A DNA stretch of 33,732 nucleotides from JAIYDJ01 sp031398695. GTDB taxonomy: Bacteria; Pseudomonadota; Alphaproteobacteria; Rhodobacterales; Rhodobacteraceae. The stretch lies in contig JANNNU010000195.1 in assembly GCA_031398695.1 (NCBI GenBank), forward strand, positions 1 through 33,732, read 5' to 3'. Under the pieces are notes generated by a model. That model ran no database searches, was not told where the DNA came from, and saw only the letters and a list, made by a program, of their open reading frames with translations. Shown here piece by piece: positions 31,756 through 33,732 of the stretch. How positions within the stretch are numbered: the stretch's first letter is position 1; each line of letters starts with the position of its first letter. The position numbers and the translations under genes are program-made.

Positions 31756-31761
31756 TATACT
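31756..31761 (+). promoter_or_regulatory. Candidate -10 box for the small secreted protein gene
   Basis: TATACT (31756-31761) is one base from the consensus and would place transcription start near 31768, with GGAGG (31784-31788) in the leader. No good -35 box is at the right distance. Confidence 0.3.
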
Positions 31762-31793
31762 TCTGGCTCGCACTTATAAAAACGGAGGCAATC

Positions 31794-32072
31794 ATGAAGG
31801 CAGCAGTTCGTATTTCAATGGCATTGGTGATGGCGTCGCTGGCAGCGCCGGCGATGGCGGATGGTGAATGGTGGCGGCCCGACCAGGTGGAAAACCGGAT
31901 CGACCGGCGTGAAAGTGTGATCGACCGGCAGACCTACACCGGTCGTGGCGATGTGGTCGAGGATTTCTACGATGCGGCCGAAAGCGTGGCCGACCGGCGC
32001 GACGGCGTGGTTCTGCCGCGCTTTGACCGCCACGAGCGGCGCAGCACGCGCCGGATCATCGTCGCAGACTGA
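31794..32072 (+). CDS. Small secreted, Asp/Arg-rich protein of unknown function
   Basis: A 92-residue precursor with a clear signal peptide (1-22, ending APAMA), giving a mature protein of about 70 residues. The mature part is strongly charged, with repeated D-R-R/E patterns: VENRIDRRESVIDRQ, AESVADRRDGVV, DRHERRSTRR. It has no cysteine and no membrane segment. GGAGG lies 5 bases before the ATG. The gene has its own likely promoter and a strong terminator, so it is probably monocistronic. I recall D/R-rich secreted proteins in Alphaproteobacteria, but no function. Confidence 0.8.
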   Translation: MKAAVRISMALVMASLAAPAMADGEWWRPDQVENRIDRRESVIDRQTYTGRGDVVEDFYDAAESVADRRDGVVLPRFDRHERRSTRRIIVAD

Positions 32073-32101
32073 CAACCGACAGGGGTGCAGGCCCCCGTGG
32101 T

Positions 32102-32126
32102 CCGAGCCGCCCGTTCGGCGGCTCGG
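32102..32126 (+). terminator. Intrinsic terminator after the small secreted protein gene
   Basis: CCGAGCCGCC (32102-32111), loop CGTTC, GGCGGCTCGG (32117-32126): a perfect 10-base GC-rich stem followed by CCTTACTTTT. It lies 30 bases after the stop codon. Confidence 0.8.
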
Positions 32127-32278
32127 CCTTACTTTTCGCCCGTTCGGTGCCGCCGCACCGGGCCGTGCGCCCGAATGGTTGGCGTCTGCACGCGGTTGCA
32201 CGCGGGGCGGGCGATTTTGATTGTGAATCGGCGCGTTCCGACTTAGCCGCAGGGGATGTGAAAAGGAATGTCAGGCCG

Positions 32279-33556
32279 ATGATCGAGGACCATCCCCAGC
32301 GCTATCCCTTGGTCAACGAACTGCACGCGCGCCCCTTTCCGGAACTGAAGGTGCCCTGCCACGCCGTTTACCTTGCGTTCAAGGAACCCAAGGATGCGGC
32401 CAACCGTGACAAGACGCTGGACCGGTCGCATCTGCTGGCCTTGCTCGGCCGCCATGTCTCGACGCAGCCGGCACCTGATGCCACGCATTTTTCGGCCGAC
32501 CTCGGCAAGGCGGACCTGAAATGGGAAAGCCACACCGAATTCGTGACCTATTCTGCCTTCATCGCCGGCGTGTCGGACCGTCCCTTCGATCCGGCCGAGG
32601 CCGCAGTTTTCCCCGAAGACTGGCTGGCGCAGACGCCCGGCAAGCGGTTGGTGTCGCTGCTGATCCGTGTCGAACACATGCCGCTGGACGAGGCGGACAT
32701 GCTGACCAAACTGGAAAACTGGTTCGTGCCCGAAAGCCTGGCGACGTCGCGCGTGGTCGACGGTGCGGCGGTGATCGCGGGGGATTTCCGGATCGATTCC
32801 GCGGGGCACATGCGGTTTGCGGTGTTCGTCAAGCCTGGCACCGGGCCGCGCCGGGTCGGGCGGATCGTGCAGCGGCTGACCGAGATCGAAACCTACCGCG
32901 CCATGTCGATGCTGGGCCTGATGCGCTCGCGACAGCTGACCGCGCGTCTGAATGCGCTCGACCCCAAGCTGTCGGCGCTGGTCAGCGGGCTGGACAGCGC
33001 GCAACCCTCGCCCGAGGCGGCGCTGCACGAGCTGCTGACGATCTCGGCCGAGCTTGAAAGCCTGGCTGTGCAGTTTTCTTTCCGGTTCGGGGCGACGGGC
33101 GCCTATGAGGCGATCGTCAACCAGCGGATCGAGGTGCTGCGCGAACAGCGCATCGAAGGTCGGCAGACCTTCGGCGAATTCATGATGCGCCGCTACGACC
33201 CCGCGATGCGCACGGTGAAATCCGCCGAAGGCCGGTTGCGCGGCATGGCCGAACGGGCGCAGCGCGCGGCCGAGCTGCTGCGCACCCGCGTCGATGTGGA
33301 ACGCAGCGCGCAGAACCAGAAGCTGCTCGAATCGATGGACCGCCGGGCCGACCTGCAGTTGCGCCTGCAACGCACCGTCGAGGGACTGTCCACCGTCGCG
33401 ATCAGCTATTACGCGGTCAACCTCGCAAGCTACGCCGCCTACCCGCTGACCGAACCGATGGGCTGGTCCAAGGGCCTGACGATGGCGGTGCTGACACCGG
33501 TCGTGCTGTTCGGCGTCTGGCTGATGGTGCGGCGCATCCGCAACCACCTCGACTGA
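32279..33556 (+). CDS. DUF3422-family membrane-anchored protein
   Basis: A 425-residue protein beginning MIEDHPQRYPLVNELHARPFPELKVPCHAVYLAFKEP, the characteristic DUF3422 start. A coiled-coil-like, Arg/Glu-rich stretch (about 240-365) is followed by two C-terminal hydrophobic segments (about 380-420) and a short basic tail. The family is common in Proteobacteria; function unknown. The layout resembles a cytoplasmic domain tethered to the inner membrane. I chose ATG 32279 because homology starts there; AAAAGGA lies 11 bases upstream. An in-frame GTG at 32258 is an alternative. A copy of the dispersed repeat follows the stop. Confidence 0.88.
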   Translation: MIEDHPQRYPLVNELHARPFPELKVPCHAVYLAFKEPKDAANRDKTLDRSHLLALLGRHVSTQPAPDATHFSADLGKADLKWESHTEFVTYSAFIAGVSDRPFDPAEAAVFPEDWLAQTPGKRLVSLLIRVEHMPLDEADMLTKLENWFVPESLATSRVVDGAAVIAGDFRIDSAGHMRFAVFVKPGTGPRRVGRIVQRLTEIETYRAMSMLGLMRSRQLTARLNALDPKLSALVSGLDSAQPSPEAALHELLTISAELESLAVQFSFRFGATGAYEAIVNQRIEVLREQRIEGRQTFGEFMMRRYDPAMRTVKSAEGRLRGMAERAQRAAELLRTRVDVERSAQNQKLLESMDRRADLQLRLQRTVEGLSTVAISYYAVNLASYAAYPLTEPMGWSKGLTMAVLTPVVLFGVWLMVRRIRNHLD

Positions 33557-33584
33557 CGCCGCAGCCTCTGCCGGCGTGGCCCTT

Positions 33585-33637
33585 TCATCTTGGTTCAAAT
33601 ATCCCACGGGGGTGCGGGGGTGGGAAAACCCCCCGTG
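33585..33637 (+). repeat. Dispersed intergenic repeat, copy D
   Basis: TCATCTTGGTTCAAATATCC (33585-33604) is followed by a GC hairpin: CACGGGGG (33606-33613) with CCCCCGTG (33630-33637). This copy has diverged in the core (TTGGTTCAAAT against TGTTCA). It starts 28 bases after the DUF3422 stop, in the same core-then-hairpin order as copies A and C relative to their genes. Confidence 0.7.
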
Positions 33638-33732
33638 CGACAGTGTGTGCCAAAATCCGCGCCCCCAGCCGCACCGCCCCCCGGTGCGCGGGTCCAGCGC
33701 CTCGCGAAGCCCGACGCCGCTGTAGTTGACCG
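33638..33732 (-). CDS. Possible end of a peptide ABC-transporter permease, cut by the window edge
   Basis: Read on the minus strand from the right edge, one frame gives VNYSGVGLREALDPRT, which resembles the C-terminus of DppC/OppC-type permeases (LGDGLRDALDPR). After this the frame stays open through the repeat and into the antisense of DUF3422, so the expected stop just after DPR is missing. A run of six G/C bases follows the motif. This could be a degraded or frameshifted gene end, or a chance match. Too short to decide. Confidence 0.3.

Noticed and set aside
31750..31779. TTGGCG and TTATAA 18 bases apart upstream of the small secreted gene
   Set aside because: Transcription would begin on top of the GGAGG ribosome site, so this is unlikely to be the working promoter; TATACT at 31756 fits better.

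Overview
The window is GC-rich chromosomal DNA, densely packed with genes on both strands, with short intergenic gaps and GC-ending codons. Gene content and gene order point to an alphaproteobacterium of the Rhodobacterales/Rhodobacteraceae. The main clues are the pcm-tolC-popZ-like order, DUF3422 and DUF305 proteins, PntA/PntB as two subunits, a HemP peptide, and a dispersed intergenic repeat containing TTTGAACAGATGATG. This is inference from gene content; no 16S gene or database match was available. I see no phage, insertion sequence, integrase, CRISPR array, restriction system or toxin-antitoxin pair.

Layout. 1-2.0 kb: the tail of an unknown gene, a PLP aminotransferase preceded by three helically phased CCATACG repeats, and gpt (purine salvage). 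2.0-4.3 kb: fabI-lysE on the minus strand, divergent from pdxH. 4.4-7.0 kb: a two-domain cold-shock protein overlapping an exported DUF192 protein, tRNA-Pro(TGG) and selO. 7.1-9.3 kb: kbl-tdh, a two-gene threonine-to-glycine operon with a 4-base overlap. 9.3-10.2 kb: an easily missed hemP gene with a TTG start, coupled to a 34-codon ORF, then a flavin reductase. 10.4-13.7 kb: pcm, tolC and a popZ-like gene ending at a strong bidirectional terminator. 13.7-14.8 kb: a small conserved protein divergent from efp. 14.9-18.1 kb: a minus-strand run of phosphatase, ABC exporter and ygfZ. 18.2-23.6 kb: a class V aminotransferase, a DUF305 protein, a C26 glutamine amidotransferase, a MATE pump, a HemG-like flavodoxin and D-lyxose isomerase. 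23.7-25.8 kb: an ECF42-type sigma factor operon with two YCII/DGPF-family genes, one encoding an exported protein. 25.8-28.6 kb: a lipoprotein L,D-transpeptidase, kynureninase and a membrane methyltransferase. 28.7-33.6 kb: pntAB, a small secreted charged protein and a DUF3422 membrane protein.

How the genes work together. Most are housekeeping or metabolic genes in short operons: threonine catabolism (kbl-tdh), proton-driven NADPH production (pntAB), fatty-acid synthesis (fabI), B6 salvage (pdxH), tryptophan breakdown (kynU) and export (tolC, MATE, LysE, ABC). The most system-like locus is the ECF42 operon. It has overlapping genes, a TGTCGA element upstream, and an exported YCII paralogue that lacks the DGPF motif. 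Other items deserving a second look are the threonine dehydrogenase that has lost all four structural-zinc cysteines, the phased CCATACG triplet, the dispersed gene-end repeat (four copies), and the concealed hemP. I found no clearly undescribed multi-gene defence or biosynthetic system.
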